A stretch of 64,000 bases of DNA from assembly GCF_021502575.1 (NCBI RefSeq), contig NZ_JAKFGN010000001.1:372001-436000 (forward strand), read 5' to 3'. The notes beneath the pieces are model-generated. The model was given only the letters and a program-made list of their open reading frames with translations. It was not told where the DNA came from and searched no databases. This DNA comes from Bradyrhizobium sp. G127 (GTDB lineage: Bacteria > Pseudomonadota > Alphaproteobacteria > Rhizobiales > Xanthobacteraceae). Made by a program: the position numbers and the translations under genes. This document shows, one piece after another, positions 34,319-43,608 of the stretch. Each line of letters opens with the position of its first letter. The first letter of the stretch is position 1.

Positions 34319-36268
34319 ATGGCCGCTGAAGTGAGGGCTGAACAAACGTTTGGGCGGGCCGCAGGGTGGACCGAGGAAGAGCGATACAGGCTTCTGATCG
34401 AAGCTGTCGTCGACTATGCCATCTACATGCTCGATCCGGACGGCGTCGTGGTGAGCTGGAATCCCGGCGCGCAGCGCTTCAAGGGCTACACCGCCTCCGA
34501 GATCATCGGCAGCCATTTTTCCAGGTTCTACATCGAGGAGGACCGCAAGTCTGGGCTTCCCGCGCGCGCACTCGAAATCTCCGCCCGTGAGGGCAAGTTC
34601 GAAAGCGAAGGCTGGCGGGTGCGCAAGGACGGCAGCCGGTTCTGGGCCCATGTGGTGCTTGATCCGGTGCGCGCTCCGAACGGTGAACTGCTCGGATACG
34701 CCAAGATCACCCGCGACCTGAGCGAGCGCAAGGCGGCGGAACGCCGGCTGAGGCAGAACGAAGAGCAATTCCGGCTGCTGGTGCAGAGCGTCACCGACTA
34801 CGCGCTCTACATGCTGGACGCGGACGGCCGGGTCACCAGCTGGAATGTCGGCGCCGAGCGCATCAAGCAGTATCGCGCCGAGGAGATCATCGGAGAGCAC
34901 TTCTCGCGGTTTTATACCGCGAGTGATTTGCACAAGGGCGAGCCGCAGAATGCGCTCGAGACCGCGCGCCGCGAGGGCCGGTTCGAGAAGGAGGGCTGGC
35001 GTGTGCGCAAGGACGGCACGCAGTTCTGGGCCCATATCGTCATCGATCCGATCCGCGACGATACCGGCAGGGTCATCGGCTTCGCCAAGGTGACGCGCGA
35101 CATCACCGAACGTCTGGAATCGCAGAAGGCGCTGGAACAGGCCCGCGAGGCGCTGGCTCACTCGCAGAAGATGGACGCCATCGGACAACTGACCGGCGGC
35201 ATCGCGCACGATTTCAACAATCTGCTGACGGTGATTCTCGGCAGCCTCGAACTCGCGGGCAAGCGGCTGCCCGAGGACGCCAGCATCAGGCCGCTGATCG
35301 CCAACGCGACGCAGGCCGCGCAGCGCGGCGCGGCGCTGACCCAGCGCATGCTCGCTTTCGCGCGGCGTCAGGACCTCGATCTCAAGCCGGTCGATCTGCC
35401 CGCACTGGTGCGCGGGATGACCGATCTGCTGCAGAGTTCGCTCGGTCCCTCGATGCCGATCGAGACGCGCTTTCCGCTCAAGCTCAATCTCGTCCATGCC
35501 GACGCCAACCAGCTCGAAATGGCGCTGCTGAATCTCGCGGTCAATGCGCGCGACGCGATGCCGAGCGGCGGCAACATCATTATCGCGGCGCGCGAGGAAA
35601 CTGTCGTCGCCGGCGCGGTGGGAAATTTGAAAGCCGGACGCTATGTCTGCCTTTCGGTGCAGGATACTGGCGAGGGAATGGACAAGGCCACGCTGGGTCG
35701 CGCCATGGAGCCGTTCTTCACCACCAAAGGCGTCGGCCGCGGCACTGGCCTCGGATTGTCGATGGTTCACGGCATGACCGAACAGACCGGCGGACGCTTC
35801 GTGCTGAAAAGCCGGAAGGGCGCGGGCACCACGGCGGAAATCTGGCTTCCCGTGGCGAAGCCAGCCAAGGCGGACGAGGCCGAGCGCCCGGTTCGCGACC
35901 ACGCCCCGCGCACCCGGCCTCTGGTGGTGCTAGCTGTTGATGACGACGGTCTGGTGCTGATGAACACCGCCGTCATGTTGCAGGACATGGGACATACGGT
36001 GTTCGAGGCCACCTCGGGCAATCAGGCCCTCGACATCCTGCGCCGCGAACAGTCGGTCGATCTCGTCATCACCGATCACGCCATGCCGAAGATGACCGGT
36101 ATTCAGCTCGCCTCCGCGATCAAGGCTGAGCGGCCGGGCCTCCCGATCATTCTGGCGACGGGTTACGCGGAATTGCCGCCGGGCGTGGACACCGAACTAC
36201 CCAAGCTCGGCAAACCGTTTCGCCAGCAGGAATTGATGCAGGCGGTCGCCGCGGCATTTCCGGCGTAA
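34319..36268 (+). CDS. Soluble hybrid sensor histidine kinase (PAS-PAS-HisKA-HATPase-REC)
   Basis: The 649-residue protein has a GGGAGAGG leader and no transmembrane helix, so it senses a cytoplasmic signal. Two PAS domains (about 15-135 and 145-260) are very similar to each other (GWRVRKDGSRFWAHVV and GWRVRKDGTQFWAHIV), indicating internal duplication. The HisKA box is GGIAHDFNNLLTVILGS with H297. The ATPase domain shows NLAVNARDAMP, DTGEGMD and GRGTGLGLSMVHGM. A C-terminal receiver domain has AVDDDGLVL, D586 in VITDHAMPKMTG and the Lys in GKPF. There is no HPt domain, so a phosphotransfer partner must lie elsewhere. No cognate regulator is adjacent. Confidence 0.95.
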   Translation: MAAEVRAEQTFGRAAGWTEEERYRLLIEAVVDYAIYMLDPDGVVVSWNPGAQRFKGYTASEIIGSHFSRFYIEEDRKSGLPARALEISAREGKFESEGWRVRKDGSRFWAHVVLDPVRAPNGELLGYAKITRDLSERKAAERRLRQNEEQFRLLVQSVTDYALYMLDADGRVTSWNVGAERIKQYRAEEIIGEHFSRFYTASDLHKGEPQNALETARREGRFEKEGWRVRKDGTQFWAHIVIDPIRDDTGRVIGFAKVTRDITERLESQKALEQAREALAHSQKMDAIGQLTGGIAHDFNNLLTVILGSLELAGKRLPEDASIRPLIANATQAAQRGAALTQRMLAFARRQDLDLKPVDLPALVRGMTDLLQSSLGPSMPIETRFPLKLNLVHADANQLEMALLNLAVNARDAMPSGGNIIIAAREETVVAGAVGNLKAGRYVCLSVQDTGEGMDKATLGRAMEPFFTTKGVGRGTGLGLSMVHGMTEQTGGRFVLKSRKGAGTTAEIWLPVAKPAKADEAERPVRDHAPRTRPLVVLAVDDDGLVLMNTAVMLQDMGHTVFEATSGNQALDILRREQSVDLVITDHAMPKMTGIQLASAIKAERPGLPIILATGYAELPPGVDTELPKLGKPFRQQELMQAVAAAFPA

Positions 36269-36373
36269 CAGGCATCGTGATGAGGCGATGTCCCGTTCAT
36301 GACACCACTCGGATATTGAAATGCCGGCCGGAACACCGCACCATCCCGGTCTGATCCGGATGGGCGGGGCGTT

Positions 36374-37270
36374 GTGTCGGGTACGGTTGGCGGCAGCAGC
36401 AGGGACGATCATTTCACGCAGCCCGACAGGCGCTGGCGCGCGGTGCCGTTTGCCGCCGTCGTGCTGGCAGGTCTGACCGTTTTCAGTCCCGGGAATGCAC
36501 GCGCCGAGGAGGAAGAGGATGAAGGCGCCCCCAAGCGGCCCAACATCTATCTGGACTTCAACACCGCCTATACCACCCTGCCGCCCAACACGCTTGCCAT
36601 CGGCTTCCGGAATTTCGTGTCGCCGATCCCGGCCGCGGCCCAGGTGCTGACGCTGAACGCGCCGCTGACGGTGGACCTCACCGACCGGATCTCGGTGTAT
36701 GGCGGCGTCAGCTCCAGCGTCTCGCGCACCGACCTGTCATCGTGGAGTTCGATGACGCTGGACAGCTGGAATATCGGATTCAATGCCGACATCATCCAGC
36801 AGGACGGCGCGATTCCGACCGTGACGGTGATTTCCACCCTGACGCGATCGGTCACCAGCGCGCCGGGACTGGCTTCCACATCGAACCAGACCGTCGTCGA
36901 ACTCGATTATGCGCTCGACGACGATGCGACGCGGGGCCTGCTGGCCGGCGGACGATTGACCAGCGTCTGGGTGGATTCGGGTCTTGCCAAGGTCGAGCCG
37001 ACTTTCGTTGGCTATCTCGGCGGCTATTATCAGTGGCCGAGCAACTGGAAACTGTCCGGCCGTCTCGGCGTCCAGACATTCGGCGGCGCCGAGTTCGGCC
37101 GCGGTCTGATCACGGCGCGGGCGTTTACCCAGCCGACCGTGCGGTTCGATCTCGACCGCATGGATGATAACGACAATCGTCTTTATGGCGCCGCGCTGGA
37201 AGTCGCATGGACACCCGCGCCCATCGTGCAACTGACCTTGCGCACGCCGATCTATGCCGTGCGCAACTGA
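36374..37270 (+). CDS. Predicted outer-membrane beta-barrel protein
   Basis: The 298-residue protein appears to start at GTG (36374). The N-terminus has a hydrophobic segment after a polar stretch (RWRAVPFAAVVLAGLTVFSPGNARAEEEEDE), consistent with a signal peptide cut after ARA, and then a very acidic stretch. The remainder alternates polar and hydrophobic residues (ISVYGGVSSSVSRTDLSSWSSMTLDSWNIGFNADI, VEPTFVGYLGGYYQWPSNWKLSGRLGVQTFGG). It ends with WTPAPIVQLTLRTPIYAVRN, the pattern of beta strands in outer-membrane proteins. I do not recognise a named family. It ends three bases before the convergent metallo-hydrolase gene. Confidence 0.7.
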   Translation: MSGTVGGSSRDDHFTQPDRRWRAVPFAAVVLAGLTVFSPGNARAEEEEDEGAPKRPNIYLDFNTAYTTLPPNTLAIGFRNFVSPIPAAAQVLTLNAPLTVDLTDRISVYGGVSSSVSRTDLSSWSSMTLDSWNIGFNADIIQQDGAIPTVTVISTLTRSVTSAPGLASTSNQTVVELDYALDDDATRGLLAGGRLTSVWVDSGLAKVEPTFVGYLGGYYQWPSNWKLSGRLGVQTFGGAEFGRGLITARAFTQPTVRFDLDRMDDNDNRLYGAALEVAWTPAPIVQLTLRTPIYAVRN

Positions 37271-37273
37271 TCT

Positions 37274-37948
37274 CTAGCCCAGCTCGCCGTCGAGAAACGG
37301 ATTGGTCCGGCGTTCGTGGCCGAAATTCGAGCCGGGACCGTGGCCGCAGATGAAACCGATATCGTCGCCAAGCGGCAGCAGCTTGTCCTTGATGGAGCGG
37401 ATCAACGCGGCGTGATCGCCGCCGGGCAGGTCGGTGCGGCCGACCGATCCGTTGAACAGCACGTCGCCGACGATGGCGAAGCGCATGCCGTTGTTGACGA
37501 GCACCACGCTGCCCGGCGAGTGACCGGGACAGTGATAGACGTCGAAGCTGAGATCGCCGACCTTGACCGTGTCGCCCTCGTCGAGCCAGCGGTCCGGCGC
37601 GAAGTTGCGCACCCCGCTCATGCCGAAATTCGCGCCGCTCTCCACCACATGATCGAGCAGGTATTTGTCCGCAAGATGTGGGCCTTCGATCGGTACCTTC
37701 AGCGTGTCGCGCAATTCCGCTGCGCCGCCGACATGATCGATGTGGCCGTGCGTGATCCAGATCTGGTCGACGGTGACCTTGGCCTGTTCGATCGCCGCGA
37801 GGATCTGCGGCACGTCGCCGCCGGGATCGATCACCGTTGCGCGCCTGGTAGATTCGCACCACAGCACCGTGCAGTTCTGCTGGAACGGGGAGACCGGGAC
37901 GATCAGCGCGCCGGCTGGGGCGGTTTTGTTCTGGGCATCATGTGTCAT
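37274..37948 (-). CDS. MBL-fold metallo-hydrolase (glyoxalase II-like)
   Basis: The 224-residue protein starts at the ATG at 37948, close before the conserved LIVPVSPFQQNCTVLWCESTRRATVIDPGGD. The zinc-binding motif THGHIDHVGG is present, followed by the CPGHSPGSVVLVNNGMRFAIVGDVLFNGSVGRTDLPGG segment and the C-terminal GHGPGSNFGHERRTNPFL. This layout is that of the YcbL/glyoxalase II-like hydrolase group, which acts on thioesters such as S-lactoylglutathione. The ribosome-binding site is poor. There is no signal peptide, so it is cytoplasmic. Confidence 0.93.
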   Translation of the reverse strand: MTHDAQNKTAPAGALIVPVSPFQQNCTVLWCESTRRATVIDPGGDVPQILAAIEQAKVTVDQIWITHGHIDHVGGAAELRDTLKVPIEGPHLADKYLLDHVVESGANFGMSGVRNFAPDRWLDEGDTVKVGDLSFDVYHCPGHSPGSVVLVNNGMRFAIVGDVLFNGSVGRTDLPGGDHAALIRSIKDKLLPLGDDIGFICGHGPGSNFGHERRTNPFLDGELG

Positions 37949-38026
37949 GCGGCCACAATGCTGATTTTTCGCGCCGCGCCAAGCCGTTTCCGTCACTTCT
38001 TTTTGATTGCAAGTTCCGCTGGACGG

Positions 38027-40459
38027 TCAAGCCACACGAAGGCTCGACTTGCCTCCGGCGCTGACGATCTCGAACGGTTCCGGCCTGCCGACGCCGTAGC
38101 CCTGTGCATAGTCCACGCCGATCTCGCGGACCGCTTCGAAGATGGCATCGTTCTCGACGAATTCGGCAATGGTCTGTTTGCCCATCACCTTGCCGATGCG
38201 GCAGAACATCTCGACCATGGCGCGATCGATTGGGTCGTCGATCATGTCCTTCACGAAGCTGCCGTCGATCTTGAGGTAGTTCACCGGCAGATGCTTGAGA
38301 TAGCTGAACGACGACATGCCGCTGCCGAAATCGTCGAGCGAAAACCGGCAGCCCAGCGCCTGCAGCACCTCAATGAAGCGGGTGGCATTCTCGATGTTGC
38401 CGATCGCGCTCGTCTCGGTGATTTCGAAACAGATCATCGTCGGTGGAATGCCGTGACGGACGAGCTTTTCGCGGACGTAGTCGATGAAACCCTCGTCGCC
38501 GAAGGTCGCGCCCGACAGGTTGATGGCGCAGGTCGCAATCGCCGCCGACGGTCCGCTGGCCAGCCGGTTCGCCAGAATCGTGAAGGCATGGTCGACGACC
38601 CAGCGGTCGATCAGCGGCATCAGGCCGTAGCGTTCGGCGGCGGGAATGAAATCTCCCGGCGGCACAAGGTTGCCGTCGCGGTCGCGCAGCCGCAGCAGAA
38701 GTTCGATATGCGCGCCTTGTTGCTTCCTGTTTTGCAGCGGGACGATCTTCTGCGCGAACAAGCAGAAGCGCTCTTCATCGAGCGCGTCGTGAATGCGCTG
38801 GACCCAGGCCATCTCGCCGAACCGGTGCAGCAACTCGGTGTCGCTCGGATTGTGGATCTGGATGCGATTGCGGCCCTTTTCCTTGGCGAGGTAGCAGGCA
38901 AGGTCTGCGGTGCGTAGGGTTTCGTCCTTGGTGGCGCGGCCCTGCGTCATCTGTACGAGGCCGATGCTCGCGGTGACGGTGAACGAGCGGTCGTTCCAGA
39001 TGAAGTTCATGTCGTGGACGGCCTGACGCAGACGCTCCGCAACGATCGCAGCCCGCTCCATGTCGCCGTTGCGCAGCAGGATGGCGAACTCGTCGCCTCC
39101 CAGCCGCGCCAGCAGATCCTCGCTGCGCAGGTGCTTCTCCAGCGCGCCCGCGACCTCGCACAGCAGTTTGTCGCCGGCGGCGTGGCCGCAGGTGTCGTTG
39201 ATGATCTTGAACTGGTCGAGATCGAGATACATCAGCGCGTAGGGCGATTCCTGGTTCTGGTCCAGCCGCTCCAGCGCCTTTTCCAGCCGGTGCTCGAACT
39301 CGCGGCGATTGGCAAGCTTGGTCAGACTGTCGTGCGACGCCTGCCACGAGAGGCGGGCGATGTATTTCTTCTCGCTGGTCATGTCGTGCAGCACCAGCAC
39401 CGCGCCGGCGAGCATGCCTTCCTTGTAGAGCGGCGTGCCGACCATGGAGATCGGCACCGAGGTGGCGTCGTGTCGCTGCAGCAGTTGCGGACGCGTGTTG
39501 GCGGCAAGATTGTAGCCGTCGAGGATGCGCGAGATCTGACCTTCGATCTGTTGTCCGCTTTCCTCATCCAGAATCCGGAACAGCGATGCCAGCGGCTGGC
39601 CTCGGGCCTCCTGGATCGGGCGGGCAATCAGCCGCTCGGCCGCCGGATTCATATAATCTACTTCGCCCTGCGCATTGGTGCTGATGACCGCATCGCCGAT
39701 CGACGCCAGCGTAATCTGCGCGCGTTCCTTCTCGGCGCGCAGCGCGCGCACGATCTTCCGGCGTTGCCTGAGGAAGAAACGCGTCATCAGCAGCAGCGCG
39801 GTGATCAGCAATCCTGCGATGAAAAGGTTGGCGAGGGTAAGCACCAGCTTGACCTGCCGCGATCCGTTGCCGAGGCTTTCGGCGTAAGCGGTCGCTTCAG
39901 GCGCGAAGCGCGCATTGAACTGGTCGATCCGTTCGCGCAGCGAAGCAAGCTGCTGCGGCGAAACCGGCGTGCCGTTTTGCTCGAACTGGACTGTTGTCGC
40001 GAGAGCGGTCAGTTCATCCAGCAGTGCATCGGTGTTGATCCAGTGCACGATTGCTTTCTTGAACCGCGGAAGTTCGCCGAAATAGCGATACAGCCAGACG
40101 ATGCCGTCGATGTCGTCGGCGTGGATTCCACCTTGCAGGAAGCCGGCGCGCGCGGCCGCGAGATCCGGGGGCTTCCTCTCCAGCGCGATGCGCGCCGCGC
40201 GATCGCCGAGCGGCCCGGCAATGGCGGTCTGATAGTGTTCGTAATGTCGGTCGTCGCCGGTTTCGCCGTAGAGATAAAGATGATGGACGGCGTCCTTCTG
40301 TCCCTTCGACCACAGGCTTTCGCCGCCGACATAGGCGCGGACCGAGGACAGGATGTTCAGGCTCAGTCCGGCGATAAAGGCTTGCACGAGGACGATGGCA
40401 ATGAGGGGCGAGACCAGCCTCAGCAGCCGCATGTTTGCAGACTTAAGATTCAGCTTCAT
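38027..40459 (-). CDS. Membrane-bound bifunctional GGDEF/EAL cyclic di-GMP protein
   Basis: The 810-residue protein has a transmembrane helix at residues 12-35 ([21 protein letters not shown]), a periplasmic sensor of about 170 residues, and a second helix near 205-230. A PAS domain follows ([27 protein letters not shown]). The GGDEF domain has [19 protein letters not shown] and LARLGGDEF, with an intact I-site RSED just before. The EAL domain has ELLLR in place of EALLR and a full [29 protein letters not shown]. Both the cyclase and phosphodiesterase residues look functional. The start has no striking ribosome-binding site. It lies alone, 435 bases downstream of the VWA gene. Confidence 0.93.
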   Translation of the reverse strand: MKLNLKSANMRLLRLVSPLIAIVLVQAFIAGLSLNILSSVRAYVGGESLWSKGQKDAVHHLYLYGETGDDRHYEHYQTAIAGPLGDRAARIALERKPPDLAAARAGFLQGGIHADDIDGIVWLYRYFGELPRFKKAIVHWINTDALLDELTALATTVQFEQNGTPVSPQQLASLRERIDQFNARFAPEATAYAESLGNGSRQVKLVLTLANLFIAGLLITALLLMTRFFLRQRRKIVRALRAEKERAQITLASIGDAVISTNAQGEVDYMNPAAERLIARPIQEARGQPLASLFRILDEESGQQIEGQISRILDGYNLAANTRPQLLQRHDATSVPISMVGTPLYKEGMLAGAVLVLHDMTSEKKYIARLSWQASHDSLTKLANRREFEHRLEKALERLDQNQESPYALMYLDLDQFKIINDTCGHAAGDKLLCEVAGALEKHLRSEDLLARLGGDEFAILLRNGDMERAAIVAERLRQAVHDMNFIWNDRSFTVTASIGLVQMTQGRATKDETLRTADLACYLAKEKGRNRIQIHNPSDTELLHRFGEMAWVQRIHDALDEERFCLFAQKIVPLQNRKQQGAHIELLLRLRDRDGNLVPPGDFIPAAERYGLMPLIDRWVVDHAFTILANRLASGPSAAIATCAINLSGATFGDEGFIDYVREKLVRHGIPPTMICFEITETSAIGNIENATRFIEVLQALGCRFSLDDFGSGMSSFSYLKHLPVNYLKIDGSFVKDMIDDPIDRAMVEMFCRIGKVMGKQTIAEFVENDAIFEAVREIGVDYAQGYGVGRPEPFEIVSAGGKSSLRVA

Positions 40460-40619
40460 TGGACGTCGTGCGCCCCCGCCTTATTTTTGTTCGACCTGAA
40501 TGCCCTGTTCGATTGCCGTTTCCATTCAGTTGCGCGCGGCGCGGTTTTCAGCCGGAGGCCTGCGCATAGCGGCAGACTGTGCCGGGATCTGATTAAGAGC
40601 AGCCGAATTCTGCCCCCAT

Positions 40620-40633
40620 GGGTTGCACAACCC
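40620..40633. promoter_or_regulatory. 14 bp palindrome upstream of the GGDEF/EAL gene
   Basis: GGGTTG-CA-CAACCC is its own reverse complement. It lies 161 bases upstream of the GGDEF/EAL start on that gene's leader side. It has the size of a dimeric repressor site; the binding protein is unknown. Confidence 0.3.
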
Positions 40634-40854
40634 GCCAGATGCGTGAATCCGGCGTAAACTTTGAAGCGAATATTGCGTGAAATCGCTGGCCGCATCGGTG
40701 CAGAGGCCGAAATCGGCTGAATTCCCATGCGATTTGACCGCTTTTTTTCGGTCTTGTCGGCGCCGAGCAATCAATCGGCGCCGGGAATGCATGGCCGGAG
40801 CAGGGACCGGCCGGCTCCGGTGCGAATTCCGGGCCGGCCGCGATGCTATTTTTA

Positions 40855-40879
40855 AAGGGGTTCCGGGCTTTCGCCCCTT
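40855..40879 (-). terminator. Weak terminator-like hairpin after the VWA gene
   Basis: Read on the minus strand, AAGGGG pairs with CCCCTT around a 13-base loop that contains its own CGAAAGCCCG element, followed by a short T run and then A residues. Only three to four T residues follow, so the element is at most a weak terminator. Confidence 0.4.
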
Positions 40880-40894
40880 AAGATTGACGAAGTG

Positions 40895-42037
40895 TTAGCG
40901 CCTGACTTGCGCCCGCAGCGTCTCCTCGACCGCGCGATCGAAGGACGATGCCTTGGCGGGCGCGGCGCTGCGTTTTTTGTCAGCCACGAATGCGTCGCGT
41001 TTCTGCACCAGCGCGGCGAGCTTCTCATTGAGGCTTTTGCGCGTCTGCGTTTGCTTCTCGATCTCGGCCTTGCGTTGCTCGGGCGTGAGCTTGCGCAACG
41101 TGTCCGGAAGTTCGTCGTCCTTGATGCTTGCAATATTCGTGTGGCCCGCCGCCACCGCGCTTACCAGATCGCCGTCGCCGGTCACGGCTTCCGACGATAT
41201 TTTCGCGCGCTTGTTGAGATAGCTCGCCATGTCTGACGCCGACGATGGCGCGGCCGCCGCCACCTGCGCAAGCTGCCGGGTTTTTTCCTCGACGCGCTTC
41301 TGGAGCTTCTGCGGCCCGAAGGGGATCACCGTGCCGTTGATTTCCTTTTGCAGGATGATGATGTCGTGGTCGTAAGGCGTCTCGATCACCACGAGATCGC
41401 CGCCGTCCTGCGGGATCGGAATGAAGCGGCCGTCGCCGAGTTGTGCGATGTCCTGCCAGACCCGCTCGGTATCGCGGGCGTTGCCGGCGAGCACCGCGTT
41501 GACCACAATGTCGCGCTGCTTCGCCACCGCCAGCGTCTTCGGATATTTGGCATCCTGCGCGTAGTCCATGTGCGGCGGCGCGTCGCCGACCAGAAACACG
41601 ATGCGGCGCGTATCACTGCCCTTGGTCCATTGCAGCTTGTTGACCGCGACATCGAGCGCCTCATTGACGCTCTCCGGCCAGTCGCCGCCGCCGCGCGCTT
41701 TCAGATCGAGCAGGTTGCCGTAGATGTCCTGGATGTCGGTGGTGAGGTCGAACGTCCGGGTGACGTATTCATCGCCAATATCGCGATAGGCCACGAGGCC
41801 GATGCGGATGTCGGCGTCCGGATTGGCGTCGACCGCGCTCGTCGCAATCGACCAGATCTTTCGTTTTGCACCTTCCAGCAGTCCGCCCATCGAGCCGGTG
41901 GTGTCGAGCACGAAGGCGACTTCGACCGTCGGCCTCGCGGCCGCTTGCGACAGCACGGCGGTGACCGGCAGTGCAAGAATGGCGAGCGCAAATGCGCAGG
42001 TGCTGGTCTTGAGTGTGGTGGTGATGCGTGATTTCAT
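40895..42037 (-). CDS. Secreted von Willebrand factor A domain protein
   Basis: The 380-residue protein starts at the ATG at 42037 with an ACCGGAGGGG leader. A signal peptide (TCAFALAILALPVTAVLSQAAA) leads into a VWA domain with the metal-adhesion motif DTTGSMGG (D45-S49), VEVAFVLD and RIGLVAYRD. Further typical text is GGGDWPESVNEALDVAVNKLQW and TRRIVFLVGDAPPHMDYAQD. The C-terminal 120 residues are charged and probably coiled-coil (LRKLTPEQRKAEIEKQTQTRKSLNEKLAALVQKRDAFVADKKR). It is periplasmic or surface-exposed and binds an unknown ligand through Mg2+. It is divergent from mmcB and not in an operon. Confidence 0.9.
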   Translation of the reverse strand: MKSRITTTLKTSTCAFALAILALPVTAVLSQAAARPTVEVAFVLDTTGSMGGLLEGAKRKIWSIATSAVDANPDADIRIGLVAYRDIGDEYVTRTFDLTTDIQDIYGNLLDLKARGGGDWPESVNEALDVAVNKLQWTKGSDTRRIVFLVGDAPPHMDYAQDAKYPKTLAVAKQRDIVVNAVLAGNARDTERVWQDIAQLGDGRFIPIPQDGGDLVVIETPYDHDIIILQKEINGTVIPFGPQKLQKRVEEKTRQLAQVAAAAPSSASDMASYLNKRAKISSEAVTGDGDLVSAVAAGHTNIASIKDDELPDTLRKLTPEQRKAEIEKQTQTRKSLNEKLAALVQKRDAFVADKKRSAAPAKASSFDRAVEETLRAQVRR

Positions 42038-42181
42038 TTTCCCCTCCGGTGATGCATCGTGATGGCTCACGACAGCGGGATGGTTCCGTTGCATCGCGTC
42101 GCCGCGGGGTCCGAATTGTGTCGGGGCTTGTACAGTTTTGGGGCTGAGAGGCTTCGGCTTTTCTGCTACCCTGCCGGAATC

Positions 42182-42676
42182 ATGAATTCACCATTTCGCC
42201 ATATCGGTCAGGGTTTGCCGCCAGATCGCCGCCAGTCCGACACAGCGCTCGCGATTGCCCGCGGCACGGCCAGGTTTCTGAGATCGCTGGGATATTTCTG
42301 CGTGAGCGAATTGACCCTCCCGTCGGGCCGCCGCGCCGATCTGGTCGCCATGAATGCGCGCGGCGACATCTGGATCGTCGAGATCAAGTCGTCGATCGAG
42401 GATTTGCGCGCCGATCAAAAATGGCAGGATTACCGGATGCATTGCGACCGGCTGTTCTTCGCCTTTACGCAGGAATTGCCTTGCGAGATTTTTCCGACCG
42501 ATACCGGGCTGATCGTCGCCGACGCTTACGGCGCACATCTGCATTGCGATGCGCCCGAACATCGGCTGCCGGCCGCGACACGCAAGTCGATGATCGTGAG
42601 TTTCGGATTGGTGGCGGCGCAGCGGATCAGCCGCGTGATCGATCCACAGGGCCATGCGAGCCTGGATGAAGGCTAG
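42182..42676 (+). CDS. mmcB: MmcB family DNA repair protein
   Basis: The 164-residue protein starts at the ATG at 42182; the longer in-frame start at 42059 is rejected because conservation begins with SPFRHIGQGLPPDRRQSDTALAIARGTARFLRSLGY. The sequence continues VSELTLPSGRRADLVAMNARGDIWIVEIKSSIEDLRADQKWQDY, a nuclease-like E-x-K pattern (EIK) preceded by an acidic residue, as in restriction-endonuclease-like folds. MmcB of Caulobacter is required for mitomycin C resistance. I found no LexA box of the GTTC-N7-GTTC type before it. Its stop overlaps the convergent stop of the haem oxygenase gene by four bases. Confidence 0.88.
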   Translation: MNSPFRHIGQGLPPDRRQSDTALAIARGTARFLRSLGYFCVSELTLPSGRRADLVAMNARGDIWIVEIKSSIEDLRADQKWQDYRMHCDRLFFAFTQELPCEIFPTDTGLIVADAYGAHLHCDAPEHRLPAATRKSMIVSFGLVAAQRISRVIDPQGHASLDEG

Positions 42677-43260
42677 AGGCTCGCTTGAGTGAACTGGTTG
42701 GCCGCGACGCGCGTCACCGGAATCAGTGCATCCTCAAACATCGCGAATGCGATCTCCGCACCATGCACGACGCCGGCTGGATCCAACTGCGCGTCCGGAT
42801 GATTTTCCAAAAGCGTCAGAAAACTCGGCCAGAACCGTTTGCCGAAGCCATGCCGCAGATAGGCGGTTGCGTTCATTGCTTCGGAGTCGGGATGTTCCGC
42901 CAGACGCGCGAGCATCACGCGTTCGCCCATCCGCGATGCTTCAAGGACGTAAACCGCACCGAGCATTTCCGCGATGGATTTGAAAGCCGGCATCGGCAAC
43001 GGGTTGCAGCTGATACCCAACCTGTCTAGATCGCGCGTCAGCGCCGGGGTGCGCACGCGCAGTTGCCAGTCGGGAATGTGGTCTTCGATTCCGTTGCATT
43101 CAAGCGCGGCTTCGATCGGAAACAGCGCTTCTGCCTGGCTGCGCAGAAAGCCCTCGTAATAAACGGGGATGGCGAGATCGAGCCGTGACAGCGCAATATC
43201 AAGACGGCCATGCGACGTCTGTGTCGCCTCGCAGATAAGGTCCCGGATCGCGGTGCTCAT
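42673..43260 (-). CDS. Haem oxygenase-like protein
   Basis: The 195-residue all-helical protein starts at the ATG at 43260, with GAAGG as ribosome-binding site; an alternative start lies three codons upstream. TAIRDLICEATQTSHGRLDIALSRLDL matches the N-terminus of biliverdin-producing haem oxygenases, where a His (here in SHGRLD) is the proximal ligand. Further on are SIAEMLGAVYVLEASRMGERVMLARL and FLTLLENHPD, the usual HO helices with the GxVYVLEGSxLGG-like element. It probably degrades haem to biliverdin, CO and iron. It is the last gene of the minus-strand group after regR and a small hypothetical gene. Assignment is by pattern, with moderate certainty. Confidence 0.7.
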   Translation of the reverse strand: MSTAIRDLICEATQTSHGRLDIALSRLDLAIPVYYEGFLRSQAEALFPIEAALECNGIEDHIPDWQLRVRTPALTRDLDRLGISCNPLPMPAFKSIAEMLGAVYVLEASRMGERVMLARLAEHPDSEAMNATAYLRHGFGKRFWPSFLTLLENHPDAQLDPAGVVHGAEIAFAMFEDALIPVTRVAANQFTQASL

Positions 43261-43297
43261 GTGCATCACCTTCGATGGCCGAGTTTTTGAGCCGCGT

Positions 43298-43501
43298 TCA
43301 GTTCACCACAATATGGCGTGAGGGAACAAGCGGTTCGAGCAGGGTCGTCACGTAGTTGCGCGTCATTTGGACAGGATAGGCCGAGCGGCTCAGAACTGTC
43401 ACGCGCGGCGCCCGAAGCGGCGAGCCCGGCTGCCAGTCGATCCGGTAGTCTTCAACGAGGCCGAACTGCTTGGTCGCCTCGAGACGGGAGGAAATATCCA
43501 T
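43298..43501 (-). CDS. Small protein of unknown function
   Basis: The 67-residue protein from the ATG at 43501 reads MDISSRLEATKQFGLVEDYR then IDWQPGSPLRAPRVTVLSRS and AYPVQMTRNYVTTLLEPLVP. It has no signal peptide and no cysteines. I do not recognise a family. It lies between regR (107 bases upstream) and the haem oxygenase gene (37 bases downstream) on the same strand, so it may belong to the RegR-linked transcript. Confidence 0.6.
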   Translation of the reverse strand: MDISSRLEATKQFGLVEDYRIDWQPGSPLRAPRVTVLSRSAYPVQMTRNYVTTLLEPLVPSRHIVVN

Positions 43502-43608
43502 GTGCCGCGCTTTTCGCATCGTGTCCTGACGGCACAGCCGCCCCTCCTGATGGATTCTGCAGCGATAACGCTGTCCCGGTCAGAAAGGTTCCACGACGCC
43601 AACACCGC

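Larger units (their letters stand above)
40460..40894. other. Intergenic region upstream of the GGDEF/EAL gene
   Basis: These 435 bases contain no gene. I see a perfect 14 bp palindrome GGGTTGCACAACCC at 40620-40633, a GACCG...CGGTC hairpin around a T tract near 40736, a CCGGAGC/GCTCCGG stem near 40796, and the hairpin at 40855-40879 that lies after the VWA gene. The leader and promoter of the GGDEF/EAL gene should be in the left part. Confidence 0.5.
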
